The position numbers and the translations under genes were made by a program. The notes beneath the pieces were generated by a model that was given only the letters and a program-made list of their open reading frames with translations, was not told the origin of the DNA and did no database searches. A stretch of DNA of 64,000 bases from Cellulomonas timonensis (GTDB lineage: Bacteria > Actinomycetota > Actinomycetes > Actinomycetales > Cellulomonadaceae), in assembly GCF_900046455.1 (NCBI RefSeq), contig NZ_FCOT01000012.1:1-64000 (forward strand), written 5' to 3'. This document shows, one piece after another, positions 13,009-22,471 of this stretch. Every line of letters begins with the position of its first letter. The stretch's first letter is position 1.

Positions 13009-13839
13009 TCAGGCGTCGGCCGCGTCCACGCGCTGGGCCAGGTCGCCCAGTCCCGCCGCGACTGCGGCGGGGTCCTCGACGGCGGTCATATGCCCGCTGC
13101 GCACCACCACCACGAGTTGCGCGGCGGGCAGCGCCGCCGCCATCGGCTCGGCCACCGAGGCGGGCGTGACCTGGTCCTCGTCGCCGACCAGCACCATCGC
13201 GGGCCCCTCGAAGGCGCGCAGCAGGTGGCTGCGGTCCGGCCGCGCCGCCATGGCGCGCTGGGACCAGGCGACGCCGGTCGGCTGCTGGTCCTCGATCCAC
13301 GCGGTCAGGGTCGCGGCGAGCGTCGGGCGGGCGGCACGGGTGGACTCGCCGAGCAGGGCTGTCCCCATCGGCAGCACCTCGGCGACCGAGCCCGTCTCCT
13401 CCACGGCGTCGGCGATCCGGAGCCGGTTCACCCGCGCGTCGTCGTCGTCGGCCGTGGCCTTGGTGTCGAGCAGCCCGAGCCCGGCCACCAGGGCGGGGTG
13501 GCGCTCCAGCAGCGCGAGGGCGACATAGCCGCCCATCGACAGGCCTGCCACGACAGCACGGTCGATGCCCCGCTCGGCGAGGGCCAGCGCGACCGCGTCG
13601 GCGGCGGCCTCGAGCGCGGGCGGGGTGGGCAGGTCGACATCGGCCGAGCCGCCGAGGCCGGGGAGGTCGACGCCCAGCACAGTCCGGTCGCCGGGGAGCT
13701 GGGCCACAGTGGACTCCCACATGCGCGAGTCCACCGGGAAGCCGTGCAGCAGCACCAGCGGCGTGGAGCCGGCCGTGCCGCCGCGCAGCTCGCGGACCGC
13801 GAGCGCGGGGATGGGCGCGTCGCCTGGGGTGGCGGTCAT
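13009..13839 (-). CDS. Alpha/beta-fold hydrolase
   Basis: 276 aa. Oxyanion-hole motif LLHGFPVDSRMW (30-41), nucleophile elbow GLSMGGY with Ser101, and the C-terminal histidine in SGHMTAVEDP (about 252) make a complete catalytic triad scaffold. It is of the small soluble esterase / carbon-carbon hydrolase type without a signal peptide. The substrate cannot be read from the sequence. It is separated by about 90 bp from the HAD gene upstream on the same strand. Confidence 0.85.
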   Translation of the reverse strand: MTATPGDAPIPALAVRELRGGTAGSTPLVLLHGFPVDSRMWESTVAQLPGDRTVLGVDLPGLGGSADVDLPTPPALEAAADAVALALAERGIDRAVVAGLSMGGYVALALLERHPALVAGLGLLDTKATADDDDARVNRLRIADAVEETGSVAEVLPMGTALLGESTRAARPTLAATLTAWIEDQQPTGVAWSQRAMAARPDRSHLLRAFEGPAMVLVGDEDQVTPASVAEPMAAALPAAQLVVVVRSGHMTAVEDPAAVAAGLGDLAQRVDAADA

Positions 13840-13932
13840 ACGGTCTCCTCGGTGTCGGACGCCGGGCCGGCCGCGGCGTCGGGCTCGGCGCCGATGACGG
13901 GGCCGGACCAGGTGTGGGCAGCGTCGACGAGC

Positions 13933-14772
13933 CTATCCGCGCCGGGCGAGGCCTTCGAGTGCGGCCTCGAGCTGCCGGGCGACCCCGTCGTCATCGTTCG
14001 AGGCGCAGGTCCGCGACGCCGCGGCGCGCACTGCCGGGTAGGCATTCGCCACCGCGAAGGACTCCCCCGCCCACGCGAGCATCGGCAGGTCGTTGGGCGC
14101 GTCGCCGAACGCCCACACGTCCGCCGCCTCGATGCCGTGGCCGGCGGCCCAGTGCGCGAGGGTCGAGGCCTTCGTGACCCCGGGGCCGGTGATCTCCGCG
14201 AGGCCCTGGGCGCCCGAGTCGGCGACGATCGCGCGCTCGGCCAGTGCCGCGTGGACGTGCTCGAGCAGCTCGACGGGCCCGAGCGCCGTGGAGCGCAGGA
14301 GCAGCTTGAGCGTCGAGCCGGCGAGGGCGTGGGTCACGTCGACGGTGTGCGCGGCGTCCCACGGCGGGGCGGCGTTGGCGCCGAAGCCCGGCTCGGCGGC
14401 GAGGCCGTGGATGCTCTCGACGGCGAACGACGCCCCCGCGACGGCCCGCCGCAGGTCGTCGACGAGCTCGGCGACCAGCTCGGGGCCCATGCCGCGGTCC
14501 ACCAGCACGCTGCGCTCGTGCACGTCGTAGACGGCCGAGCCGTTGGCGCAGATCGCGGCCCCGTGCCCGCCCACGGCGGCGCGCAGCTCGTCCACCCAGC
14601 GCGGCGGACGCGCGGTGACGAAGACGACGCCGATCCCGGCGTCCTCGACGGCGCGCAACGCGTCGCGGGTACGGGCCGAGAGGGCGCCGTCCGACCGCAG
14701 CAAAGTGCCGTCGAGGTCGGTGGCGATGAGGCGGGGGACGCGGGGGTGCACCTGGCCGACCCTAGCCGCCAC
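13933..14772 (-). CDS. HAD-superfamily (Cof-type) phosphatase
   Basis: 279 aa. Motif I DLDGTLL near residue 19 supplies the nucleophile Asp; motif II lies in VVFVTARPP and motif IV in WAFGDAPNDLPML, all as in the Cof/YbiV subclass with a C2 cap. Such enzymes dephosphorylate small phosphorylated metabolites in the cytoplasm; the natural substrate is unknown. The GTG start at 14772 has no clear RBS; a GTG at 14751 (VHPRVPRL) is an alternative. Confidence 0.85.
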   Translation of the reverse strand: MAARVGQVHPRVPRLIATDLDGTLLRSDGALSARTRDALRAVEDAGIGVVFVTARPPRWVDELRAAVGGHGAAICANGSAVYDVHERSVLVDRGMGPELVAELVDDLRRAVAGASFAVESIHGLAAEPGFGANAAPPWDAAHTVDVTHALAGSTLKLLLRSTALGPVELLEHVHAALAERAIVADSGAQGLAEITGPGVTKASTLAHWAAGHGIEAADVWAFGDAPNDLPMLAWAGESFAVANAYPAVRAAASRTCASNDDDGVARQLEAALEGLARRG

Positions 14773-14814
14773 GGCGCGGCCGGACCGGGGACCCTCCGCT
14801 CAGCGGCGGGTGGC

Positions 14815-15123
14815 TCAGCGGCGTGGCCCGCGACGGCCTCGAGCGGCCCAGCACGCGTTGTGCCAGTGCCGGCGGTCGTCGAGCGCGGCCTCGGCCCCGA
14901 ACATCCCGTCGGCGGCCCAGGCGACGACGTGCGCGGTGCCGGGCGCGATGAGCTGATCGCAGCCGGGGCAGCGGTAGGGACGGTCAGAGCCGCGCACGTC
15001 CTGCACCGTCCACTCCCCGTCCGACCCGGCCTCGGTGCGGCGGCCGCCCCGCAGGCGGTCGGGGTCGAGCGGGACGTGCTCGGTCCCGTAGGGCCGTTTG
15101 GTCGATCGACGTCCGCTGGGCAC
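14815..15123 (-). CDS. Small conserved actinobacterial zinc-ribbon-like protein
   Basis: 102 aa. The centre reads RCPGCDQLI, then a hydrophobic strand and HWHNACW, giving a C-x2-C...H...C set that could hold one zinc. The N- and C-termini are basic. Proteins of this type are often labelled ATP/GTP-binding in actinobacterial genomes, but no P-loop is visible here. A nucleic-acid-binding role is possible but unproven. It is followed by the HAD gene 42 bp downstream; upstream lies a strong hairpin shared with the GH1 gene end. Confidence 0.75.
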   Translation of the reverse strand: MPSGRRSTKRPYGTEHVPLDPDRLRGGRRTEAGSDGEWTVQDVRGSDRPYRCPGCDQLIAPGTAHVVAWAADGMFGAEAALDDRRHWHNACWAARGRRGPRR

Positions 15124-15155
15124 GGGTCCATCCTCTCTCAGTCCCGCGCATGCGA

Positions 15156-15196
15156 ACGGCCGCCCGCCCTGTCGGCGGGACAGGGTGGGCGGCCGT
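15156..15196 (-). terminator. Strong terminator hairpin after the GH1 gene
   Basis: Arms 15156-15173 and 15179-15196 form an 18-bp stem with one G-U pair and a 5-nt loop. It lies 12 bp past the stop of the minus-strand GH1 gene and upstream of the 15123 gene, so it insulates the glycan locus from the housekeeping genes. Confidence 0.75.
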
Positions 15197-15207
15197 GGCG
15201 CTCGGGG

Positions 15208-16662
15208 TCAGCCCAGGCGGGGCGCCGACTCCACGGTCGGGATCTTGCCGGTGCGGACGAGCTCGCCGTACCAGTACGAGGAGTCCTTGCGGGTCCGCTC
15301 GAGAGTGTCGTAGTCCACGCGCACGATGCCGAACCGGCGGTCGTACCCGTAGGCCCACTCGAAGTTGTCGAGCAGCGACCACACGAAGTAGCCGCGCACG
15401 TCGACGCCCTTGTCCATGGCCGCGCCGACGGCGTCGATGTGGTCGTGCAGGTAGCTGACGCGGCGCTCGTCGTGCACGCGGCCGTCTGCGGAGAGCTCGT
15501 CGTCGAACGCGGCGCCGTTCTCGGTGATGGCCAGCGGCAGGCCCGGGTAGGCGTCGTGCAGGTCGAGCAGCAGCTCGGTGAGGCCGTCGGGGTCGATGTT
15601 CCAGCCCATCGAGGTGTGCGGGCCGGGCATGGCCATCCACTCGATGTCGTCGGTGGCGGGCCACGGGCTCAGCGGCGAGGACTTGTGGCCATCCGGGCCG
15701 GGGCTGCCGTCGCCCGGCACGCGGGGGGCGTCGGACTTGCGGACCATTCCGGTCGAGTAGTAGTTGACGCCGAGCACGTCGACCCCGCTGTTGATGATCT
15801 CCAGGTCGCCGTCCTGCACGAAGGACCAGTCGGTGACCGACGCGGTGTCCTGGAGCACATCGGCCGGGTAGGCGCCGTCGAGCAGCGGGCCGAGGAACAC
15901 GCCGTTGGCCAGGCCGTCGATGCGCCGCTTGGCGTCGACGTCCTCGGGGGCGGTGCTGGCGGCGCGGGTGACGTGCAGGTTGAGAGTGATGGAGATCTGC
16001 GCGTCGGCGCCGACGATCTCGCGGACCGCGCGCCCGCCCAGGCCGTGGGCCAGGTTGAGGTGGTGCACGGCGGCGAGGGAGTCGGCGTGGTTCTCCCGGC
16101 CCGGCGCGTGCACGCCCGAGGCGTAGCCCAAGTAGGCGGAGCACCACGGCTCGTTGAGGGTGGTCCAGATCTTCACGCGGTCGCCCAGCGCCCCGGCGAC
16201 CACTGCCGCGTAGTCGGCGAACCGGTAGGCCGTGTCGCGGGCGGGCCAGCCGCCGGCGTCCTCGAGGGCCTGCGGCAGGTCCCAGTGGTACAGCGTGACG
16301 ACGGGGTCGATGCCGGCCTCGACGAGCTGGTCGACGAGCCGCGAGTAGAAGTCGAGGCCCTTCTGGTTCACGGCGCCGGAGCCGGTGGGCTGGATGCGCG
16401 GCCAGGCGACGGAGAACCGGTAGGCGTCGAGCCCGTGCGCCTTCATCAGCGCGACGTCCTCGGCGGTGCGGTGGTAGTGGCCCACGGCCACGTCGCCGGT
16501 GTCGCCGTTGAGCACCTTGCCGGGCGTCTGGGAGAACGTGTCCCAGATCGACGGGCCGCGGCCGTCTTCGGTGGTCGCCCCCTCGATCTGGTAGGAGGCG
16601 GTGGCGGAGCCCCAGAGGAAGTCGGCGGGGAACTGCCGACCGGACGGGCGCGAGGTGGTCAT
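15208..16662 (-). CDS. bglB: GH1 beta-glucosidase
   Basis: 484 aa, full length for GH1. The fold start [15 protein letters not shown], the acid/base Glu171 in TLNEPW and the nucleophile Glu381 in ITENG are all present. No signal peptide, so it acts in the cytoplasm on cellobiose-type or other beta-linked oligosaccharides brought in by a transporter. It lies 162 bp downstream of the GH31 gene on the same strand, and that gap holds three operator-like sites. With GH31 and GH42 it fits hydrolysis of the glucan backbone of imported oligosaccharides; exact specificity is inferred. Confidence 0.95.
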   Translation of the reverse strand: MTTSRPSGRQFPADFLWGSATASYQIEGATTEDGRGPSIWDTFSQTPGKVLNGDTGDVAVGHYHRTAEDVALMKAHGLDAYRFSVAWPRIQPTGSGAVNQKGLDFYSRLVDQLVEAGIDPVVTLYHWDLPQALEDAGGWPARDTAYRFADYAAVVAGALGDRVKIWTTLNEPWCSAYLGYASGVHAPGRENHADSLAAVHHLNLAHGLGGRAVREIVGADAQISITLNLHVTRAASTAPEDVDAKRRIDGLANGVFLGPLLDGAYPADVLQDTASVTDWSFVQDGDLEIINSGVDVLGVNYYSTGMVRKSDAPRVPGDGSPGPDGHKSSPLSPWPATDDIEWMAMPGPHTSMGWNIDPDGLTELLLDLHDAYPGLPLAITENGAAFDDELSADGRVHDERRVSYLHDHIDAVGAAMDKGVDVRGYFVWSLLDNFEWAYGYDRRFGIVRVDYDTLERTRKDSSYWYGELVRTGKIPTVESAPRLG

Positions 16663-16732
16663 CGTCGATCCTTCGTGGAGGGGCGTCCGGCGCCGTCGCT
16701 GGCGCCTCTCAACCGGCAGGCCAGGCTACCGA

Positions 16733-16746
16733 TCGAATCGTTACGA
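16733..16746 (-). promoter_or_regulatory. LacI-type operator candidate upstream of GH1
   Basis: TCGAATCGTTACGA matches the locus consensus TCGAARCGGTTCGA at 11 of 14 positions. It lies 71 bp upstream of the GH1 start in the gap after GH31. It is the weakest of the five copies in this locus. Confidence 0.5.
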
Positions 16747-16754
16747 TACAACAG

Positions 16755-16791
16755 TGGGAGCGTGACCGCGAGGTCTGCGGGAGCGTTTCCA
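16755..16791 (-). promoter_or_regulatory. Two CebR/CelR-like operator candidates upstream of GH1
   Basis: TGGGAGCGTGACCG (16755-16768) and CGGGAGCGTTTCCA (16778-16791) match the known actinobacterial cellobiose-regulator palindrome TGGGAGCGCTCCCA at 10 and 11 of 14 positions. In Streptomyces CebR controls a cellobiose importer and a GH1 enzyme, so this promoter may also answer to cellobiose. No cebR gene is in the window. Confidence 0.45.
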
Positions 16792-16824
16792 TCGCTCCGC
16801 GCAGACCCCGTCGGCGCCCTGGCC

Positions 16825-19104
16825 TCACAGGCGCAGCTCGACCACCCCGACTCCAGCGGGCGCCTCGCCGCGCGGGCCGCCCACGACCTGCACGGACCAT
16901 GGCAGGCCTGCGCCCGTGGCCTCGACGCGCACCAGGCCGCCGAGGCGCGTCACGGTGAACGTGGCGCCGCCCGTGCCGCCGAGCCCCGGCACCCAGGTGG
17001 TCGAGCGGTGGCCGTCCTCCACCTCGAACAGGTGCAGCGTCACACCGTCGGCATAGTCGTAGTCCGGCCGGTCGGAGCGCGCGCCGACCGGCAGCACCGT
17101 CCCGGGCCGCACCAGCAGGGGGAGCGAGTCGAAGCCGTGCCGCTGGCGCACCCAGCGCGGGCCCGTGACCTGATCGCCCGTCAGCAGGTCGGTCCAGACG
17201 CCCTCCGGCACGTACAGCTCCACGTCGCCCTCGGCGTTGAACACGGGGGCGACCAGCAGCGCGTCGCCCAGCATGTACTGCGTGTCGATGGCCGCCGTGC
17301 CGCGGTCCTCGGGGAACTCGAGCGCCATCGGGCGCATCACCGGCACGCCCTCCTCATGCGCCTGCGCGCCGATGCGCGCCAGATACGGCATGAGGGAGAG
17401 CTTGAGCCGGGTGAACCGGCGGGTAACGTCCACCGCCTCCTCGTCGAACGCCCACGGCACCCGGTAGGAGTCCGAGCCGTGCAGCCGGCTGTGCGAGGAC
17501 AGCAGCCCGAACGCGAGCCAGCGCTTGAACACCGCCGGGTCCGGGGTGCCCTCGAAGCCGCCGATGTCGTGGCTCCAGAACCCGAAGCCCGACATCGCCA
17601 GCGACAAGCCCCCGCGCAGCGACTCCGCCATCGACACGAAGGTCGACTCGCAGTCCCCGCCCCAGTGCACCGGGAACTGCTGCCCGCCCGCGGTGGCCGA
17701 GCGCGCGAACAACACCGCCTCCCCCGCGCCCTTCTCCTCCTCGAGCAGCTCGAAGACCGCCTTGTTGTAGAGGTGCGTGTAGTAGTTGTGCATCCCGGCC
17801 GGGTCGGAGCCGTCATGCCAGACGACGTCGGTGGGGATGCGCTCGCCGAAGTCCGTCTTGAACGCGTCGACGCCCATGTCCAGCAGCGCCCGCAGCTTGC
17901 CCTGGTACCAGGCCGTGGCCTCGGGGTTCGTGAAGTCGACGAGCGCCATGCCCGCCTGCCACAGGTTCCACTGCCACACCGAGCCGTCCGGGTTCGTCAC
18001 CAGGTACCCGCGCTCGCGCCCCTCCGCGAACAGCGCCGAGCGCTGCGCGATGTACGGGTTGATCCACACGCAGATCTTCAGGCCCTTGGCCTTGAGCCGC
18101 GCGAGCATGCCCGCCGGGTCGGGGAACGTGGCCGGGTCCCACACGAAGTCGCACCAGTGGAACTGGCGCATCCAGAAGCAGTCGAAGTGGAAGACCGACA
18201 ACGGCAGGTCCCGCTCGGCCATGCCGTCGATGAAGCTGGTGACAGTCGCCTCGTCGTAGCTCGTGGTGAAGGACGTGGAGAGCCACAGCCCGTACGACCA
18301 CTCGGGCACCCGCGCCGGGCGGCCCGTGAGCGCCGTGAGTTTGCGCAGGATGTCCTTGGGCGTGGGCCCGTAGATCACGTAGTACCGCAGCGACTGGCCC
18401 TCGACGCTGAACTGCGCGCGCGAGACGACCTCGGTGCCCACCTCGAACGAGACGCGCTCGGGCTGGTCGACGAAGACCCCATAGCCGGCGTCGGTCAGGT
18501 AGAAGGGCACGTTCTTGTAGGCCTGGTCGGAGGCGGTGCCGCCGTCGGCGTTCCAGATGTCGACGGTCTGGCCGTTCTTGACCAGCGCGCCGAACCGCTC
18601 GCCCAGCCCGTAGACATGCTCGCCGACGCCGAGCGTGAGCTGCTCGCGGACGAAGTGGCGGCCCTCTGCGTCAGTGATCACTCCGACGCTGCGCGGCGTC
18701 GACGTGGTCAGCGTGCGCCCGTCGGCCTGGAAGTCGACGGTCCACTCCCCCTCGGTCGCGACCCGCGCCGTCAGCCCCCCCGAGCGGAACGTCGCCACCG
18801 GCTCGCCGGTCAGCTCCGGCCCGGCGACCTTGACGTCGGCCACCGCGCTCGCGAGCTCGAACCTGGGGCCGCGCTCGACGCCGCCCTGGAAGTGCTCGAT
18901 GGTCACCCCCACCACGTCGTCCATCGGCGTGTGGAAGGACACGGTGATGAGCGGGCGGTTGAGCGTGTCGCCTCGCGTGGCGAGCGGGCCCGTCGCCGCG
19001 TACAGCGTCAACGTGTCGGCGCCGGCGACCACGTCGTCGACCGCCTGCGGCCGCAGGATGCTCACGCCCGGCAGGACCTGCCAATAGCCATCGGTGAACT
19101 TCAT
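16825..19104 (-). CDS. yicI: GH31 alpha-xylosidase (YicI type)
   Basis: 759 aa, close to E. coli YicI (772). Start chosen at ATG 19104, which overlaps the GH42 stop by 4 bp (ATGA); the frame stays open further upstream inside GH42 but without sense. Nucleophile Asp418 is in FKTDFGERIPTDV and the acid/base Asp484 in HWGGDCEST, both matching the YicI signature. FWSHDIGGFEG follows. YicI-type enzymes remove alpha-1,6-xylose from the non-reducing end of xyloglucan oligosaccharides. No signal peptide: cytoplasmic. It is translationally coupled to GH42. Confidence 0.93.
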   Translation of the reverse strand: MKFTDGYWQVLPGVSILRPQAVDDVVAGADTLTLYAATGPLATRGDTLNRPLITVSFHTPMDDVVGVTIEHFQGGVERGPRFELASAVADVKVAGPELTGEPVATFRSGGLTARVATEGEWTVDFQADGRTLTTSTPRSVGVITDAEGRHFVREQLTLGVGEHVYGLGERFGALVKNGQTVDIWNADGGTASDQAYKNVPFYLTDAGYGVFVDQPERVSFEVGTEVVSRAQFSVEGQSLRYYVIYGPTPKDILRKLTALTGRPARVPEWSYGLWLSTSFTTSYDEATVTSFIDGMAERDLPLSVFHFDCFWMRQFHWCDFVWDPATFPDPAGMLARLKAKGLKICVWINPYIAQRSALFAEGRERGYLVTNPDGSVWQWNLWQAGMALVDFTNPEATAWYQGKLRALLDMGVDAFKTDFGERIPTDVVWHDGSDPAGMHNYYTHLYNKAVFELLEEEKGAGEAVLFARSATAGGQQFPVHWGGDCESTFVSMAESLRGGLSLAMSGFGFWSHDIGGFEGTPDPAVFKRWLAFGLLSSHSRLHGSDSYRVPWAFDEEAVDVTRRFTRLKLSLMPYLARIGAQAHEEGVPVMRPMALEFPEDRGTAAIDTQYMLGDALLVAPVFNAEGDVELYVPEGVWTDLLTGDQVTGPRWVRQRHGFDSLPLLVRPGTVLPVGARSDRPDYDYADGVTLHLFEVEDGHRSTTWVPGLGGTGGATFTVTRLGGLVRVEATGAGLPWSVQVVGGPRGEAPAGVGVVELRL

Positions 19105-21158
19105 GAGGTCCTCTCGATCAAGGCGACGACGCCCTCGGGTGGGAGATGCGCCGTGCCAGCGTGGTGGGCGCCGGTCAGCAGGTCGTGGAACGAGCCCGGG
19201 AGCACGACCTTGCGCTCCTCGGAGCCCGCGTTGAACAGGAACAGCACGGGGCCGCGGCGCACGGCCTCGACACCGTCGGGCGGGTGGTCCAGCACGCCGC
19301 GCACCCCGGCCGCCTCGGCGCACTGCCGCACGACCTCGTCGAGCACCTGCTGCGGCGGCGTGGCGGCCACGTACCAGGCCTCGCCGCCCGACGAGTGGGG
19401 GTGGCGGACAATCGCGGGGCAGCCCTCGAGGTCGGCGCCCATGAACTCGGCCACCGCCTCGCCGCCCTCCAGGCGCAGGCGCTCGGCCCACATGTGCGCG
19501 GTGAAGTCCCAGATGGCGTCCGATGCCACCGGGGCGCCAGAGTCCGGCAGCGGGCACTGCTCCTCGCCGGACGCGCCGACCAAGTCGGCGAACGGCACGG
19601 GGAACCGCCCCTGGCGGACGTGCCCGTCGCGGTCCGCGACAGCGGAGAACGGCCCGAGCAGCAGCACGCCGCCGCGCTCGACGACGCCCCGCAGGTTCTG
19701 CGCATCTGGGTCCTCGAGGAGGTAGAGCTGCGGGACGACGACCAGGTCGTAGCCGGACAGGTCGGAGCCAGGATGCACGACGTCGACGGCGACGCCCGCC
19801 TGCCACAGCGGCCGGTAGTAGGCCCGCACCTGGTCCATCACGCGCAGCCGGTCGGAGGGCTGGGCGGGCTCCTCGGCGGCCCACCAGCTCGACCAGTCGA
19901 ACGCGATCGCCACGCGCGCCTCCACGCGCTCCCCCACCACCGACGCCAGCAGGCGGAGCTCCGCGCCGTGCGCGCGCACCGCCCGGTGCAGGCGCGTGTC
20001 GGGCCCGGCATGGGGCAGCAGCGCCGAGTGGAACCGCTCGGCGCCGAAGGCCGAGGCCCGCCACTGGAAGAAGCAGGAGCCGTCGGCGCCGCGGGCGATG
20101 GCGCGCAGCGAGTCCAGGCGCATCCGCGCGGGGGACTTGGGCACGTTGTGGGCGCGCCAGTTCACGGCGCCGGCGGCCTGCTCCATGACCATCCACGGGC
20201 CCCCGCCCGCCAGCGAGCGCATCAGGTCGTGGGTCAGCGCCAGCATCGCCGGCGATTGCGCGTCCGCCGGGTCGCCGTAGACGTCGTCGGCGACGACGTC
20301 GACGTGGGGCGCCCAGCGCCAGTAGTCGGTGGCGCGGTGGAAGCCCATGAGATTGGTGGTGACGGGGACTCCGGGCGCGAGCTGCCGCACCAGGTCGCGC
20401 TGCTCCAGGTAGAGCGCCAGGAGCTGGTCGGAGACGAACCGCTGGTGGTCAAGCACCTGCGAGGGGTTGAGCAGGTAGGGGGCGGCGCGCGGCGGGACGA
20501 TCTCGCCCCAGTCGTCGTAGCGCTGGCTCCAGAACGACGTGCCCCACGCCCGGTTGAGCTCGGCGATGGTCCCGTGGCGGCGACGCAGCCAGGCCTGCAG
20601 CTCGGCCCCGCACAGGTCGCAGTGGCACACCTGGCCGTACTCGTTGCCGATGTGCCACATGCGCACGGCCGGGTGGGCGCCGTAGCGCTCGACGAGCGCC
20701 CGGGCGATGGCGAGCGACCGCTCGCGGTAGACCGGGGACGACGGGCAGAAGTGGTTGCGCGAGCCATGGCTGAGCCGCACCCCGTCCCTCGTCACCGCGC
20801 GGGCCTCGGGCCACCGGAGCCCGAGCCACGGGGGCGGCGAGGCGGTGGGCGTGGCCAGGTCGACGGCGATGCCGGCCGCGTGCAGCAGCCCCAGCACCTC
20901 ATCGAGCCAGTCGAAGTCGTAGTCGCCGGGCCGCGGCTCGAGGCGGGCCCAGCTGAAGACGCCGAGCGTCACGAGGTTGACCCCGGCCTCGCGCATGAGC
21001 GCCACATCCTCGCGCCACACCTCGCGCGGCCACTGCTCGGGGTTGTAGTCGCCGCCGTACAGGATCCCGAGGTCGCGGGTCAGGGCGTCGAGGCCCGGCC
21101 GGGCTCCCGCTGGCCCTGGCGCCGCTGCGCCCATCCGGCCCTGCGTGGTGATGTCCAC
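19101..21158 (-). CDS. GH42 beta-galactosidase
   Basis: 685 aa from GTG 21158. An upstream in-frame start at 21266 would place the operator at 21202 inside the gene, and an ATG at 21134 is an alternative. N-terminal GILYGGDYNPEQWP is typical of GH42. Acid/base Glu173 is in HIGNEYG and nucleophile Glu326 in MVMEQAAG. Cys138, Cys178, Cys180 and Cys183 form the structural zinc cluster known in this family. It removes terminal beta-galactose, such as that capping xyloglucan side chains. No signal peptide. First gene of the GH42-GH31 operon, divergent from the LacI gene. Confidence 0.92.
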   Translation of the reverse strand: MDITTQGRMGAAAPGPAGARPGLDALTRDLGILYGGDYNPEQWPREVWREDVALMREAGVNLVTLGVFSWARLEPRPGDYDFDWLDEVLGLLHAAGIAVDLATPTASPPPWLGLRWPEARAVTRDGVRLSHGSRNHFCPSSPVYRERSLAIARALVERYGAHPAVRMWHIGNEYGQVCHCDLCGAELQAWLRRRHGTIAELNRAWGTSFWSQRYDDWGEIVPPRAAPYLLNPSQVLDHQRFVSDQLLALYLEQRDLVRQLAPGVPVTTNLMGFHRATDYWRWAPHVDVVADDVYGDPADAQSPAMLALTHDLMRSLAGGGPWMVMEQAAGAVNWRAHNVPKSPARMRLDSLRAIARGADGSCFFQWRASAFGAERFHSALLPHAGPDTRLHRAVRAHGAELRLLASVVGERVEARVAIAFDWSSWWAAEEPAQPSDRLRVMDQVRAYYRPLWQAGVAVDVVHPGSDLSGYDLVVVPQLYLLEDPDAQNLRGVVERGGVLLLGPFSAVADRDGHVRQGRFPVPFADLVGASGEEQCPLPDSGAPVASDAIWDFTAHMWAERLRLEGGEAVAEFMGADLEGCPAIVRHPHSSGGEAWYVAATPPQQVLDEVVRQCAEAAGVRGVLDHPPDGVEAVRRGPVLFLFNAGSEERKVVLPGSFHDLLTGAHHAGTAHLPPEGVVALIERTS

Positions 21159-21201
21159 GTTGCCCCCGTCGTCACCAGTGTCCGTCGCGTTCGGCGAATC
21201 A

Positions 21202-21215
21202 TCGAAGCGGTTCAA
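21202..21215. promoter_or_regulatory. LacI-type operator upstream of GH42
   Basis: TCGAAGCGGTTCAA matches the locus consensus at 13 of 14 positions. It lies 44 bp upstream of the chosen GH42 start in the GH42/LacI divergent region. Confidence 0.7.
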
Positions 21216-21291
21216 CACGCTAACCCCCGAAAGTGAGCGCGTCCAGCAGGTATCCCCCGCATCCATGGACTGAACGGGTGGTAATTCATCG

Positions 21292-21305
21292 TCGAAGCGC
21301 TTGCT
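21292..21305. promoter_or_regulatory. LacI-type operator near the regulator promoter
   Basis: TCGAAGCGCTTGCT holds a perfect 8-bp centre AAGCGCTT and shares the left half-site with the other copies; the right half is degenerate. It is 90 bp after the first operator and about 140 bp before the regulator start, a spacing that could allow looping or autoregulation. Confidence 0.55.
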
Positions 21306-21445
21306 TCACTCGTCCGGGCCGAGGCACCACCGTCGACTCCCCGCGCCCCGCTAAAGTGTCCGCAGCCGGGACGCAGCGACCCCGGCCGACCACTCGCCGT
21401 CAGGGCGAGACTCGTCGTCAGGGCGAGATCAGAAGGGGGCGCCCC

Positions 21446-22471
21446 ATGGCGACCATCGACGACGTGGCACGAGCGGCAGGAGTCTCCACGTCGACCGTGT
21501 CCTACGTGCTCTCCGGCAAGCGGCCCATCTCCGCGCCCACCCGCCAGCGGGTCGAGCGCAGCATTCGCGACCTCGGCTACCGGCCCCACGCCGGCGCCCG
21601 GGCGCTCGCGTCGAGCCGCACCCAGGTGCTCGCCCTGATGGCGCCGCTGCGCGCGGACGTCAACGTGAACGTGATCATGCAGTTCGTCACCGGGGTGGTC
21701 ACCAGCGCGCGGGCCTTCGAGCACGACGTGCTGCTGCTGACCCAGGACGACACGACAGGCCTCGAGCGGGTGGCCGACGGCTCGATGGTGGACGCGCTGA
21801 TCATGATGGACGTCGAGGCCGACGACCCCCGCGTGCCCGTGCTGGTGGGGCTGCGCCAGCCCACCGTCCTCATCGGCCTGCCCCAGGACCCCGCAGGGCT
21901 CTCCTGCGTCGACCTGGACTTCGAGGCCGCAGGTCGCGTCGCGGTGCGCCACCTCGCCGAGCTCGGACACCGCCACGTCGCCCTGATCGGCTCCCCGCGC
22001 GCCGTGCTCGAGCGGCACACCTCCTACGCCGACCGGATGCTGCGCGGCTTCACCCTCGAGGCCGCCGCGCTCGGGCTGACCAGCACCGTCCAGTCGTGCG
22101 AGTCCTCGCACAACGGCGCCGTCGAGGCCGTCGACGCCGTGCTGGCGAGGATGCCCGCCGTGACCGGCGTCGTCGTGCACAACGAGGTGGCGCTGCCAGC
22201 CGTGGTCGCCACCCTCCGCGAGCGTGGGCGCAGCGTGCCCGACGACGTCTCCGTCGTCGCCATCTGCCCCCAGGACGTCGCCATCGGGCAGCCGACGCCG
22301 CTGACCTCCGTCGACATCCCCGCCCACACGATCGGCCGCGTGGCCGTGGAGATGGCGATGGCCCGCGTCGAGGGCGAGCAGCCCGCGGAGACCCGGCTGC
22401 TCGCGCCCGTGCTCACGGCCCGCGCCACCAGCGCGCCCGCCCCGGCAGGTCAGGGCCAACTCAGCCCTTGA
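21446..22471 (+). CDS. LacI-family transcriptional regulator of the glycan locus
   Basis: 341 aa from ATG 21446, preceded by AAGGGGG; open sequence upstream of this start is not conserved-looking. The N-terminal helix-turn-helix ATIDDVARAAGVSTSTVSYVLSG and the hinge region around YRPHAGARAL are typical of LacI/GalR. The rest is a periplasmic-binding-protein-like sensor domain that would bind a sugar or sugar phosphate. Its gene sits between the hydrolase operon and the importer, and five copies of one palindrome surround it, so it is the likely repressor of all of them. Its 3' end overlaps the 3' end of the convergent permease gene by 11 bp. Confidence 0.92.
   Translation: MATIDDVARAAGVSTSTVSYVLSGKRPISAPTRQRVERSIRDLGYRPHAGARALASSRTQVLALMAPLRADVNVNVIMQFVTGVVTSARAFEHDVLLLTQDDTTGLERVADGSMVDALIMMDVEADDPRVPVLVGLRQPTVLIGLPQDPAGLSCVDLDFEAAGRVAVRHLAELGHRHVALIGSPRAVLERHTSYADRMLRGFTLEAAALGLTSTVQSCESSHNGAVEAVDAVLARMPAVTGVVVHNEVALPAVVATLRERGRSVPDDVSVVAICPQDVAIGQPTPLTSVDIPAHTIGRVAVEMAMARVEGEQPAETRLLAPVLTARATSAPAPAGQGQLSP

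Noticed and set aside
12766-19725. A very long open frame on the plus strand (over 2,300 codons)
   Set aside because: It runs antisense to at least five well-supported genes (hydrolase, HAD, GH1, GH31, GH42). Its translation is rich in Arg, Gly, Val and His with no domain, as expected from the complementary strand of GC-rich genes with strong third-position bias.
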